A stretch of 64,000 nucleotides of DNA, taken from contig CAVUPB010000006.1 in NCBI GenBank assembly GCA_963743275.1, positions 310,001 through 374,000 of the forward strand, written 5' to 3'. The notes under the pieces are model-generated. The model was not told where the DNA came from. It searched no databases and worked only from the letters and a program-made list of their open reading frames with translations. The stretch is from JALYLC01 sp963743275. GTDB lineage: Bacteria > Actinomycetota > Thermoleophilia > Gaiellales > JALYLC01. This document shows positions 1 to 8,245 of the stretch, in pieces (position 1 is the stretch's first letter; each line of letters starts with the position of its first letter). The position numbers and the translations under genes were made by a program.

Positions 1-684
1 CGCGAACTCGCCGGACTTCGCGCACAGGCGCAGCTCGGTCGGAGACATGCACAGCACCGTCGGGCGCAGGCGCGCGATCAGGCGCAAGCGCTCGTCCGGA
101 TCGAAGCGCGCCGCGTGCACGACCGTCTCGGCCCCCCGCAGCCAGGGCGCGAGCCAGGCGTTGCGCAGCGACTTCGCCCAGCCGGTGCCGGCCGTGCACC
201 AGACGCGGTCGCCCGGCTGGACGCCCATCCAGCGCACCGTCTGCAGCCAGTTGCCGCGCACGTAGCGGCGCGGGTACACGGCCGCCTTGGGCTCGCCCGT
301 CGAGCCCGACGTGTAGACCAGGAAGGCCGGCGCGTCCGCGCCCGGGAGTGCGGCCGGCGGCGGCGCGTCGGCGAACGTCACGTCGCCGGGGGCGAGCAGG
401 GCGTGCCGGGCGCCGAGCTGGCGCGCGCGCGCATCCAGCTCCGCGTCGGGCGTGAGCTCCGGGCAGAGCGCGGCGACGGCGCCGAGACGGTAGAGGGCGC
501 CCAGCGCGAGCAGCCATTCGTAGCGCTTCGGCAGGCGCACGATCACGCGGTCGCCCGGGCCCACCCCCGCGCGCGCGAGCGCGGCCGCGGCGCGCAGCGT
601 GTCGCGCTCGACCTGGGCGCCATCGAGCCGCCGCTCGCGCCCGTCGGCAGCGACGGCGACGACGCCTCCGAACGGGAGCCCCAT
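1..684 (-). CDS. AMP-dependent acyl-CoA synthetase, N-terminal part (cut by left edge)
   Basis: Adenylate-forming ligase that would activate a carboxylic acid to acyl-AMP and then acyl-CoA in the cytoplasm. Only the first 228 or so residues lie in the window; the C-terminal domain is off the left edge. The reading frame opens MGLPFGGVVAVAADG and carries the AMP-binding P-loop YTSGSTGEPK near residue 125, then GTGWAKSLRNAWLAPW near 168, which resembles the medium-chain acyl-CoA and acetyl-CoA synthetase groups. The ATG at 684 overlaps the stop of the upstream MaoC gene (TGATG), so the two are translationally coupled and probably act on the same acyl-CoA pathway. Substrate cannot be told from the sequence. 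Confidence 0.85.
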   Translation of the reverse strand, partial: MGLPFGGVVAVAADGRERRLDGAQVERDTLRAAAALARAGVGPGDRVIVRLPKRYEWLLALGALYRLGAVAALCPELTPDAELDARARQLGARHALLAPGDVTFADAPPPAALPGADAPAFLVYTSGSTGEPKAAVYPRRYVRGNWLQTVRWMGVQPGDRVWCTAGTGWAKSLRNAWLAPWLRGAETVVHAARFDPDERLRLIARLRPTVLCMSPTELRLCAKSGEFA

Positions 685-1079
685 CAGGCGGGCGCGATGA
701 CCTTGGCCTCGCCGTCCACGACCAGCGTCTCGCCCACGAACGCGCGCGTCGAGAGGCGGGCCCCGCGCCGGCCGGGGTCGTACTCGAGCACCTCGATCTC
801 GACCCTGACGACATCGCCCGGCCGCACCGGCGCGCGGAACTTGAGCGTCTGGCCGAGGTAGACGGAGCCGTGCCCGGGGAGCTCGTTGCCGATCATCGCC
901 GAGATGAAGGCCGCCGTGATCATGCCGTGCGCGATGCGGCCTCCGAACGGCGTCGCCCGCCCGAACTCGTCGTCGAAGTGGAGCGGGTTGCGGTCGGTCG
1001 AGGCCTGGCCGAAGAGCTCGATCGTCTCGTCGCCGACGGGGAACTCCCGCACTGCGCGCTGGCCCACGGCGATCGGCAT
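684..1079 (-). CDS. MaoC-like (R)-specific enoyl-CoA hydratase / dehydratase
   Basis: A 131-residue single hot-dog domain protein. The hydratase-2 motif is visible around residues 28-51: D-R-N-P-L-H-F-D, then FGGRIAHGM, with the catalytic Asp and His of the MaoC family. It would hydrate enoyl-CoA to (R)-3-hydroxyacyl-CoA. It is the first gene of a two-gene unit with the downstream acyl-CoA ligase. Upstream of the start there is no Shine-Dalgarno; TAGCCT lies exactly six bases before the ATG, so the mRNA is probably leaderless. It is divergent from moaA with only 38 bases between the two starts. Confidence 0.85.
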   Translation of the reverse strand: MPIAVGQRAVREFPVGDETIELFGQASTDRNPLHFDDEFGRATPFGGRIAHGMITAAFISAMIGNELPGHGSVYLGQTLKFRAPVRPGDVVRVEIEVLEYDPGRRGARLSTRAFVGETLVVDGEAKVIAPA

Positions 1080-1117
1080 GTCGTCAGGCTACTGCGACCT
1101 GCGCGATACTGCAGCGG

Positions 1118-2131
1118 ATGGCGGCCGCACTCGACAAGCTCGGCCGGCCGGTGCGCGATCTGCGCATCTCGGTCACGGACCGCTGCAACTTCCGCTGCGT
1201 GTACTGCATGCCGAAGGAGGTCTTCGGCAAGCGGTTCGAGTTCCTGCGCCGCGAGCAGCTGCTCACGTTCGAGGAGATCGAGCGCCTCACGCGCACGTTT
1301 GCCGGCCTGGGGGTGGAGAAGCTCCGCATCACGGGCGGCGAGCCGCTCGTGCGCCGCGGCGTCGACGAGCTGATCGCGCGCCTGGCAGCTGTGCCGGGCA
1401 TCCGCGACGTCACCCTGACGACGAATGGATCGCTGCTGGCGCGCATGGCGCAGCGGCTCGCGGACGCCGGGCTGAACCGCGTCACGGTGTCGCTCGACTC
1501 GCTCGACGACGCCACGTTCCGGGCCATGAACGACGTCGACTTCCCGGTCGCCGAGGTGCTCGCGGGCATCGACGCCGCGCTCGCCGCCGGCCTCGGGCCG
1601 GTCAAGGTCAACATGGTCGTCAAGCGCGGCACGAACGACCACGGCATCCTCGAGATGGCCGAGCGCTTCCGCAAGACCGGCGTGATCCTGCGCTTCATCG
1701 AGTACATGGACGTCGGTGCGACGAACGGCTGGCAGCTCGCCGAGGTGATGCCGTCGGCCGAGATCGTGAGCGCGATCGACGAGCGCTGGCCGCTCGAGCC
1801 GGTCGAGCCCGGCTACCGCGGCGAGGTCGCCGCGCGCTACCGCTACCGCGACGGCGGGGGCGAGATCGGCCTGATCTCGTCGGTCACGCAGCCGTTCTGC
1901 CACGACTGCACGCGCGCGCGGCTCTCGGCCGAGGGCAAGCTCTACACCTGCCTCTTCGCGGTGCGCGGCCACGACCTGCGCGCGCTGCTGCGCGGCGATC
2001 TGAGCGACGCCGAGCTGGAGGAGAAGCTGCGCGGCCTCTGGCGCGTGCGCGACGATCGCTACTCGGAGCTGCGCACGGCGGGCACGCCGGTCGATCTGCC
2101 CCGCGTCGAGATGTCGCACATCGGCGGCTGA
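1118..2131 (+). CDS. moaA: GTP 3',8-cyclase MoaA (molybdenum cofactor biosynthesis)
   Basis: Radical SAM enzyme for the first step of molybdopterin synthesis, turning GTP into 3',8-cyclo-H2GTP, which MoaC converts to cyclic pyranopterin monophosphate. The 337-residue length fits. The N-terminal 4Fe-4S motif is C23-x3-C27-x2-C30 within DRCNFRCVYC. The second cluster is C-x2-C-x13-C in FCHDC...LYTC near residues 260-278. The protein ends in Gly-Gly, the MoaA tail needed for activity. ATACT lies just before the start and there is no Shine-Dalgarno. The only other clear cofactor-synthesis gene in the window is mobA at 11790. Confidence 0.95.
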   Translation: MAAALDKLGRPVRDLRISVTDRCNFRCVYCMPKEVFGKRFEFLRREQLLTFEEIERLTRTFAGLGVEKLRITGGEPLVRRGVDELIARLAAVPGIRDVTLTTNGSLLARMAQRLADAGLNRVTVSLDSLDDATFRAMNDVDFPVAEVLAGIDAALAAGLGPVKVNMVVKRGTNDHGILEMAERFRKTGVILRFIEYMDVGATNGWQLAEVMPSAEIVSAIDERWPLEPVEPGYRGEVAARYRYRDGGGEIGLISSVTQPFCHDCTRARLSAEGKLYTCLFAVRGHDLRALLRGDLSDAELEEKLRGLWRVRDDRYSELRTAGTPVDLPRVEMSHIGG

Positions 2132-2133
2132 CG

Positions 2134-2322
2134 CTAGCGCTTGAGGCGGGCTCGCGCGACGAGCAGCTCCATGCGGACGTACTCGCGGAGCGTCCCCTCG
2201 TCGACGTGCTCCGCGAGCGTATCCGGGCGCTGCGTGGAGGGCATGGACGCGGCGACGTGCGCGCGCTCCGGCCGCCGGGTGGCATCGGCGAGGGAGCGGG
2301 ACGAGGGGGTCACCAGGGCCAT
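2134..2322 (-). CDS. small conserved-looking protein of unknown function, divergent from lysR
   Basis: A 62-residue reading frame, hydrophilic, ending LREYVRMELLVARARLKR, with no recognisable domain. Two things argue that it is real: nearly every codon ends in G or C, and TACCGT sits exactly six bases before the ATG at 2322, the same leaderless promoter layout seen at many other genes here. An AGGAG overlaps that spacer, so a GTG start at 2313 is also possible. It is transcribed away from the LysR gene, and the putative LysR box (2349-2365) would lie over its -35 region, the classical arrangement for a LysR target. It converges on moaA with two bases between them. Function unknown. Confidence 0.55.
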   Translation of the reverse strand: MALVTPSSRSLADATRRPERAHVAASMPSTQRPDTLAEHVDEGTLREYVRMELLVARARLKR

Positions 2323-2348
2323 CTCCTGACGGTACGCCAGGACGAGGC

Positions 2349-2365
2349 ATAAGTGAAATCGTTAT
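2349..2365. promoter_or_regulatory. putative LysR-type operator, ATAA-N9-TTAT
   Basis: An AT-rich island in a GC-rich sequence holds ATAA (2349-2352), nine bases, then TTAT (2362-2365), a perfect interrupted palindrome containing the T-N11-A form bound by LysR-type regulators. It sits between the divergent small gene (TACCGT at 2329-2334) and lysR (TAGACT at 2381-2386), covering where both -35 elements should be. Autoregulation plus control of the small gene is an inference. Confidence 0.55.
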
Positions 2366-2392
2366 TTCTGATGTGAATGATAGACTTCTGCT

Positions 2393-3283
2393 ATGACGAG
2401 CGTCGCCGGACTCGAGAGCTTCCTCGCCGTCGCGCGCAGCGGCAACCTCACGGCGACCGCCCGCGAGCTGCATGTGACGCAGCCCGGCCTGACCGCGCGC
2501 CTGCAGCGGCTCGAGGCCGAGCTCGGCGCGGAGCTGCTCGTGCGGCTTCCGCGCGGGGTGCGCCTGACCGAGGCCGGGCGCGCCCTGCTGCCCTACGCGG
2601 AGCGGGCGGTCGAGAGCCTCGAGCAGGGATCCGCCGCCGTGCGCGACCTGGTGCGCGGCACCGGCGGGCGCATCGAGATCGGCGCCGCGCCCGCGGTCAG
2701 CACGTACGTGCTGCCGCGCGCCCTGCAGCGCTTCGCCGCCGAGCACCCGGCGGTCTCGCTGGGCGTGCGCACCGGGCATTCGGAGGAGCTGCTCGAGCTC
2801 GTCCTCTCCGAGGGCGTGCAGGTGGGCATCGTGCGCGCGCTGCGCCATCCCGAGATCGAGAGCACCCCGCTCTACGAGGACGTCGTCGTGCTCGCGACGC
2901 ATCCGGCGCACGCGCTCGCGGGCGACCACGCCGTGCGCGTCGAGCAGCTCGGCGATCAGGACCTGATCCTGTTCGACCCGTCGTCGAGCTACCACGAGCT
3001 CACGAGCGCGATGTTCCGGGCCGCCGGCGTCTCGCCGCGCGGCGTGATGGTGCTCGATTCGATCGACGCGGCCAAGCGCATGGTGCAGCTCGGGCTCGGG
3101 ATCGCGCTGCTGCCGCGCAGCGCGCTCAGCGACGAGCTCGAGGACGGCTCGCTGGCAGCGGTCGAGGTCGTCTCGACGGCTCCGGTGCGCCGCCAGATCG
3201 TCGCCATCCGGCGCCGCGACGCCGGCGAGGCCGGCCCGGCGCTGGCGGCGCTCGTGCGCTGCCTGCGCGAGGTCGCGGCGTGA
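2393..3283 (+). CDS. LysR-family transcriptional regulator
   Basis: A 296-residue protein with the LysR winged HTH at residues 5-63 (LESFLAVARSGNLTATAREL, then the recognition helix TQPGLTARLQRLE) and a type-2 periplasmic-binding-like effector domain from about 90 to 290. The start ATG has no Shine-Dalgarno; TAGACT lies six bases before it. The divergent small gene at 2134-2322 is the likely target. The effector is unknown. Confidence 0.92.
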   Translation: MTSVAGLESFLAVARSGNLTATARELHVTQPGLTARLQRLEAELGAELLVRLPRGVRLTEAGRALLPYAERAVESLEQGSAAVRDLVRGTGGRIEIGAAPAVSTYVLPRALQRFAAEHPAVSLGVRTGHSEELLELVLSEGVQVGIVRALRHPEIESTPLYEDVVVLATHPAHALAGDHAVRVEQLGDQDLILFDPSSSYHELTSAMFRAAGVSPRGVMVLDSIDAAKRMVQLGLGIALLPRSALSDELEDGSLAAVEVVSTAPVRRQIVAIRRRDAGEAGPALAALVRCLREVAA

Positions 3284-3378
3284 CGCGCCGCGCCGGCGAC
3301 GCGGAGCCGGGGAGGGCGGGCAGCCCGCGCGCGCATCACCGGAAGGAGATCGCGCCGGGAGCGCGAACCACGGCGGGC

Positions 3379-4401
3379 ATGAGCACTCTCTCCTCGCCCG
3401 TGGACCTGGATGAACGCGTTCTCTCTGCGCTCGACGATGACGAGCCCTTTGACGTTGCCACGCTCGCGCTGAGCCCCGTCGACGAGCTTGAAGACGAGGA
3501 CGACGGCGAGGCGAAGGCCTATGCGGATGCCGAGGCGGACGCCGAGGACGACGAGCCGGTGCATGCGGTCGAGGTGCTCTCGAGCGACTCGCTGCAGCGC
3601 TTCCTGCGCGACATCGGCCGCACCAAGCTGCTCACGGCCGCGCAGGAGATCGAGCTCGCGAAGCGCGTCGAGCGCGGCGACATGCGCGCCAAGCGCCACA
3701 TGATCGAGGCCAACATCCGCCTCGTCGTGTCGATCGCGAAGCACTATCGCGAGCAGGGCCTGCCGTTCCTCGACCTGATCCAGGAGGGCACGATCGGCCT
3801 CGTGCGCGCGGTCGAGAAGTTCGACTACCGCCGCGGCTACAAGTTCTCGACCTACGCCACCTGGTGGATCCGCCAGGCCGTCGCGCGCTCGCTGGCCGAC
3901 AAGGGCCGCACGATCCGCATGCCCGTGCACGTCGTCGAGAAGCTGAACCGCATCGGGCGCGTCGAGCGCAAGCTGCGCACGGAGCTCGCGCGCGATCCCT
4001 CGCTGAGCGAGATCGCCGAGCGCGTGGAGCTGCCCGTCGACGAGGTCGAGCAGATCATGCGCGCGGCGCAGACCCCGATCTCGCTCGAGAAGCCGGTCGG
4101 CGACGAGGACGACTCGCAGCTCGGCCACTTCATCGCCGACGTGACGACGCCCACCGCGGAGGAAGAGGCGACGCGCAAGATGCGCCTCGAGACGCTGCGC
4201 GAGATCCTCGACGTGCTGAGCTTCCGCGAGCGGCGGGTGCTCGAGATGCGCTTCGGCATGAGCGGCTTCGAGCCGTGCACGCTGGACGAGGTCGGCGCCG
4301 CCTTCCACGTCACGCGAGAGCGCATCCGCCAGATCGAGAACCAGGCGCTCAAGAAGCTGTCCTCGCTGTCGGAGGCCCAGCGCCTGCGCGAGCTCGTCTA
4401 G
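3379..4401 (+). CDS. RNA polymerase principal-type sigma factor (RpoD/SigA/HrdB family)
   Basis: A 340-residue sigma-70 factor. Residues 1-65 are very acidic (sigma 1.1-like but short). Region 1.2 spans about 70-100 (SLQRFLRDIG). Region 2 spans 105-175, with NIRLVVSIAKHY, the core-binding DLIQEGTIGLVRAVEKFD and the -10 recognition segment YKFSTYATWWIRQAV. Region 3 is about 180-260. Region 4 ends with the -35 HTH TLDEVGAAFHVTRERIRQIE at 301-320. It is shorter than a full primary sigma, so it may be the vegetative factor or a close group-2 homologue. The ATG at 3379 lacks a close Shine-Dalgarno; a GGAAGGAG at 3341 is too far away. It follows lysR by 95 bases. Confidence 0.92.
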   Translation: MSTLSSPVDLDERVLSALDDDEPFDVATLALSPVDELEDEDDGEAKAYADAEADAEDDEPVHAVEVLSSDSLQRFLRDIGRTKLLTAAQEIELAKRVERGDMRAKRHMIEANIRLVVSIAKHYREQGLPFLDLIQEGTIGLVRAVEKFDYRRGYKFSTYATWWIRQAVARSLADKGRTIRMPVHVVEKLNRIGRVERKLRTELARDPSLSEIAERVELPVDEVEQIMRAAQTPISLEKPVGDEDDSQLGHFIADVTTPTAEEEATRKMRLETLREILDVLSFRERRVLEMRFGMSGFEPCTLDEVGAAFHVTRERIRQIENQALKKLSSLSEAQRLRELV

Positions 4402-4411
4402 CGCGGCGGCC

Positions 4412-5983
4412 TCACGCGGGCTTGTACTCGCCGAAGACGTCGCGCATCGCGCCGCAGATCTCGCCGAGCGTCGCGTGGGCGCGCACCGCGGCGACGATCG
4501 CCGGCAGCGCGTTGACCTCGCTGCGCTCGCAGTCGCTGCGCAGCGCCGCGAGCGCGGCGGCGACCGCGGCGGCGTCGCGCGCCGCGCGCACGCTCTCGAG
4601 CCGTGCGATCTGGCCGCCCGCGAGCGCGGGATCGACCTGGAACGACGCCGGCTCGGGATCGTCGCCCTCGCGATAGCGGTTGACGCCGACGACGACGCGC
4701 TCGCCCGACTCGAGCGCCATCTCGGCCTTGTAGGCCTCCTCGTCGATCGCGCGCGCGTAGAAGCCGGTCTCGACCGCCGCCACCGCGCCGCCGAGGCGCT
4801 CGACCTCGGCCAGCAGCTCGAGCGCGCGCCGCTCGAGGTCGTCGGTCAGCGACTCGACGAACCACGACCCGCCGAGCGGATCCGCCGTGTCGGTCACGCC
4901 GATCTCCTCGGCCAGGATCTGCTGCGTGCGCACCGCGAGCGTCTGCGCGTGCTCGGTCGGGATCGCGATCGCCTCGTCGTAGCACGAGAGCGCGAGCGAC
5001 TGGACGCCGCCGAGCACCGCGGCGAGCGCCTGCAGCGCGGCGCGCACGATGTTGTTCTCGGGCTGCTGCAGCGTCAGCGTCGAGCCGCCCGTCTGGGTGT
5101 GCGTGCGCAACTGCAGCGAGCGGGGGTCGCGAGCTCCGAAGCGCTCGCGCATCAGCGTCGCCCACATGCGCCGCAGCGCCCGGTACTTCGCGATCTCCTC
5201 GAAGAAGTTGGTGTGCGTGTTGAAGATCCAGGAGAGCCGCGGCGCGAAGTCGTCGACGGCCACGCCGTGCGCGATCACGGCCTCGACGTATGCGATCGCG
5301 TTGGCGAGCGCGAACGCCATCTCCTGCACGGCCGTCGAGCCCGCCTCGCGCATGTGGTACCCCGAGAGCGAGATGGCGTTGAAGCGCGGCGCCTCGCTCG
5401 CGCACCACGCGACGAGGTCGGCCGCGAGCCGCACGCTCGGCCGCGGCGGGTAGATGTAGGTGCCGCGCGCGACGTACTCCTTGAGCACGTCGTTCTGCGC
5501 GGTGCCGCGCACCGAGCCCGCCGGCACGCCCTGCAGCTCCGCAGCGACGACGTACATCGCGACGAGCACCGGCGCCGGGGCGTTGATCGTCATCGACGTC
5601 GAGACGCGGTCGAGCGGAATGCCGTCGAAGAGCGCCGTGACGTCGGCCAGCGTGTCGATCGCGACGCCGACCCGGCCGACCTCGCCCAGCGCGCGCGCGT
5701 CGTCGGAGTCGAGGCCCATCTGCGTGGGCAGGTCGAACGCCACGGAGAGGCCGGGCTGGCCCTGCGCGAGCAGGAAGCGGAAGCGCTCGTTGGCCTCCTC
5801 GGGCGTGCCGTAGCCGGCGTACTGGCGGATCGTCCACGGCCGCGTGCGGTAGCCGTCCTCGCGCAGGCCGCGCGTGAACGGATAGGCGCCGGGGGCGCCG
5901 ATGCGGGCGGGGTCGCCCGCGGCGTCCGGCCCGTAGACCGCCTGCACCTCGATGCCCGAGGTGGTCTGCCGCCGCTCGCTCAC
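4412..5983 (-). CDS. B12-dependent acyl-CoA mutase large subunit (methylmalonyl-CoA mutase type, no cobalamin domain)
   Basis: A 523-residue catalytic subunit for carbon-skeleton rearrangement of an acyl-CoA. The substrate-barrel motif is TIRQYAGY and the CoA-site segment is EYVARGTYIYPP. In this family Tyr at the first place and Arg at the second mark methylmalonyl-CoA mutases, while isobutyryl-CoA mutases have Phe and Gln. The ethylmalonyl mutase signature (RTYAGH) is absent. The protein stops before any B12-binding DxHxxG domain, so a separate small subunit is needed and is not in this window. The GTG start at 5983 overlaps the ccr stop (GTGA), so both are one operon. Confidence 0.85.
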   Translation of the reverse strand: MSERRQTTSGIEVQAVYGPDAAGDPARIGAPGAYPFTRGLREDGYRTRPWTIRQYAGYGTPEEANERFRFLLAQGQPGLSVAFDLPTQMGLDSDDARALGEVGRVGVAIDTLADVTALFDGIPLDRVSTSMTINAPAPVLVAMYVVAAELQGVPAGSVRGTAQNDVLKEYVARGTYIYPPRPSVRLAADLVAWCASEAPRFNAISLSGYHMREAGSTAVQEMAFALANAIAYVEAVIAHGVAVDDFAPRLSWIFNTHTNFFEEIAKYRALRRMWATLMRERFGARDPRSLQLRTHTQTGGSTLTLQQPENNIVRAALQALAAVLGGVQSLALSCYDEAIAIPTEHAQTLAVRTQQILAEEIGVTDTADPLGGSWFVESLTDDLERRALELLAEVERLGGAVAAVETGFYARAIDEEAYKAEMALESGERVVVGVNRYREGDDPEPASFQVDPALAGGQIARLESVRAARDAAAVAAALAALRSDCERSEVNALPAIVAAVRAHATLGEICGAMRDVFGEYKPA

Positions 5984-7111
5984 GCCTCGGCGCCGACGAG
6001 GACGACCATCTTCCCGAGGTGCGCGTTCTCGCGCATCATCTGGTGCGGCTCGGGGCACTCCTCGAACGGGAAGGTGCGCGAGAGCACCGGCAGGATCTTG
6101 CGCTCCGCGATCAGCTGGTTGGCGCGATAGGCCTGGTAGGCGTTCGCGAAGTGCGAGCCGATGATCGTCTTCTGGCGCATCCACAGGTAGCGCACGTCGA
6201 ACGTGAGCGAGAAGCCCGACGTCGCCCCGCAGGTGACGATCTTGCCGAAGGTGCGGCACACGAAGACGCTCGTGAAGAACGTCGCCGAGCCCACGTGCTC
6301 GAAGACGATGTCGCAGTCGGCGCCGCCCGTGGCCGCGCGGATCGCCTTGCCGAAGCGCTTGACCTCGTCGAGGTTCGGCTCGCCGGCGGCGTCGGTGAGA
6401 CCGAAGTCGCGCCGGTTGATGACGGCGTGCGCGCCGAGGCGGCGGCAGAGGTCGGCCTTGTCCTCGCTCGAGACGACCGCGATCGCGTTGGCGCCGTAGA
6501 GCCGGCAGAGCTGGATCGCCATCGATCCGAGCCCGCCGCCCGCGCCCCACACGAGCACGTTGTCGCCCGCCTGCAGTCGCGGCCTGGTCGACGAGCATGC
6601 GGTACGCCGTGAAGTAGACGAGCCCGTAGGACGCGGACTCGGCCCACGTCAGGTGCTGCGGCCTGGGCAGCAGCTGCTGCGCCTGCACGAGGCAGTAGTC
6701 GGCGAACGAGCCCCAGTTGGACTCGTACGCCCAGATCCGCTGCTTCGCGCAGGCCATGGGGTCGAGCCCGTTGCACTCGGGGCACTCGCCGCAGCTCTGG
6801 TTGCAGTGCACGACGACCTCGTCGCCCGGGTGCCAGCGCGTCACGCCCGGCCCGACGGCGGCGACGACGCCCGAGGCGTCCGAGCCGCCGATGTGGAAGT
6901 CGTGGCCGGTGTAGCGGAAGACCTCCACCGGCTGGCCGAGGCAGGCCCAGACGTTGTTGTAGTTGACGCCGGCGGCCATGACCCGCACGACGACCTCGCC
7001 CGGCCCGGCGACGGGCGTCGCGACCGTCTCGAGGCGCATCGCATCGCGGGGCTCGCCCAGCCGGTCCGGGCGGATCACCCACGCGCGCATGCTGGCGGGC
7101 ACGTCCGTCAT
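5980..7111 (-). pseudogene. ccr: crotonyl-CoA carboxylase/reductase family gene with a +1 frameshift
   Basis: Medium-chain dehydrogenase/reductase of the Ccr family, which reduces crotonyl-CoA with NADPH and CO2 to ethylmalonyl-CoA. The first frame (7111 to about 6575) has AGVNYNNVWA and the Cys-rich CNQSCGECPECNGLDPMAC region and ends in LVYFTAYRMLVDQA. The homology then continues in another frame as LQAGDNVLVWGAGGGLGSMAIQ (nucleotide-binding GxGxxG) through to HLGKMVVLVG at 5980. One extra base near 6570-6578 explains the break; removing it gives about 376 residues. Past the break the first frame stays open and runs into the mutase frame, so the raw frame looks like a spurious 899-residue fusion. 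TAGGAT six bases before the ATG suggests a leaderless start. Either a true null allele or a sequencing error. Confidence 0.75.
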
Positions 7112-7164
7112 CGCACGATCCTACTCCAGCGCCGGAGGCCGCCAGCCCGCGCGGCGCTCGCCCA

Positions 7165-7195
7165 CGCAAAGATGGGGTCTGACCCCATCTTTGCG
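7165..7195. repeat. perfect 15-bp inverted repeat with one-base centre (terminator-like element)
   Basis: Arms CGCAAAGATGGGGTC (7165-7179) and GACCCCATCTTTGCG (7181-7195) around a single T. It lies in the 93-base gap between the end of rlmN and the start of ccr, both on the minus strand. No T-tract follows, so Rho-independent termination is only possible. The GGGGTC-N-GACCCC core resembles dispersed REP-type palindromes. Confidence 0.6.
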
Positions 7196-7204
7196 CCGGA
7201 GCGA

Positions 7205-8245
7205 TCAGCTCGCGCGGCGGCGGGGCGGAATGCCCTTCATCACGAGCTGGCCGCAGGCGGCCTCGATGCCGCGCCCGCGCGAGACGCGATAGGACGTGCC
7301 GATCGAGCCCTTCTCGAGCTCGCCGCGGAAGCGCCGCACCGCGGCGTCGTCGGCCGCGACGTACTCGGTGCCCGTCGGGTTGTAGGCGATCAGGTTGACG
7401 TGGAACGCGCCGGGGCCGCCCTTGCCGAGCAGCGCGACGAGCTGCCGGGCCTGGTGCGAGCTGTCGTTGACGCCCGCGAGCAGCAGGTACTCGATGAAGA
7501 CGCGGCGGCGCGTCTTCTCGCGGTAGCGCCGGCACGCCTGCATCAACTCGGCGATCGGGTAGCGCTTCGTGACCGGCATGAGCTTCGTGCGCAGCTCGTC
7601 GTCGGGCGCATGCAGCGAGAGCGCGAGCTTGACCTGCATGGGCTCGTCGGCCAGCCGGTCGATGCCCGGGATCCAGCCCGCGGTCGAGATCGCGATCTGG
7701 CGCGCGCCGAGCCCGAAGGCGTCCGGCGCGTTGATGGTGCGGATCGCGGCGAGGACGTTGTCGTAGTTGTGGAACGGCTCGCCCATGCCCATCATCACGA
7801 CGTTCGAGATGCGCGCGTCCTGCTCGTCGCGCAGCAGGCGCGCGAGGCGCAGCAGCTGCTCGGAGATCTCCTCGGGGGTGAGGTTGCGGCCCAGCCCCAT
7901 GCGCCCCGTCGCGCAGAACGTGCACGCGAGCGCGCATCCGGACTGCGACGAGAGGCAGACGGTGCGGCGCGGGCCATGGCTCATGGCGACGGCCTCGAGC
8001 GGGTAGCCGTCGTGGGTGCGCAGCTGCAGCTTGATCGTGCCGTCCTCGGCGCGCTGCGAGGCCTCCTCGGTCAGCGTGCGCAGCGGCGCGTCGCGCTCGA
8101 GACGCTCGCGCAGCGGTCGCGGCAGCGCCGTGACCTCGTCCCAGCGCTCGGCCAGCTCGCTGTAGACCGCGTGCGTGAGCTGCCGCGAGCGGTAGGCGGG
8201 CGCGCGCTCCTTCACGAGCACGTCGAGGGCGGTCTCGAGCGTCAT
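7205..8245 (-). CDS. rlmN: 23S rRNA (adenine-2503-C2)-methyltransferase RlmN
   Basis: Radical SAM methyltransferase that makes 2-methyladenosine at A2503 of 23S rRNA and A37 of some tRNAs. The 346-residue length is usual. The CxxxCxxC motif is in SGCALACTFCATG near residues 110-125, followed by GMGEP and the SAM-site segments STAGWIPGI and SLHAPDDELR. The conserved Cys near the end (EAACGQLVMK) is the second methyl-transfer cysteine. The ATG at 8245 overlaps the stop of the M23 peptidase gene upstream (ATGA), so it is translated by coupling. The inverted repeat at 7165-7195 may end the transcript. Confidence 0.95.
   Translation of the reverse strand: MTLETALDVLVKERAPAYRSRQLTHAVYSELAERWDEVTALPRPLRERLERDAPLRTLTEEASQRAEDGTIKLQLRTHDGYPLEAVAMSHGPRRTVCLSSQSGCALACTFCATGRMGLGRNLTPEEISEQLLRLARLLRDEQDARISNVVMMGMGEPFHNYDNVLAAIRTINAPDAFGLGARQIAISTAGWIPGIDRLADEPMQVKLALSLHAPDDELRTKLMPVTKRYPIAELMQACRRYREKTRRRVFIEYLLLAGVNDSSHQARQLVALLGKGGPGAFHVNLIAYNPTGTEYVAADDAAVRRFRGELEKGSIGTSYRVSRGRGIEAACGQLVMKGIPPRRRAS

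Noticed and set aside
2377..3378. An upstream extension of the sigma-factor frame.
   Set aside because: It overlaps lysR in another frame and has shadow composition.
4412..7111. An 899-codon frame joining the Ccr N-terminus to the mutase.
   Set aside because: The middle 190 codons have no protein character; the Ccr homology continues in another frame. It is a consequence of one extra base and few stops in GC-rich DNA.
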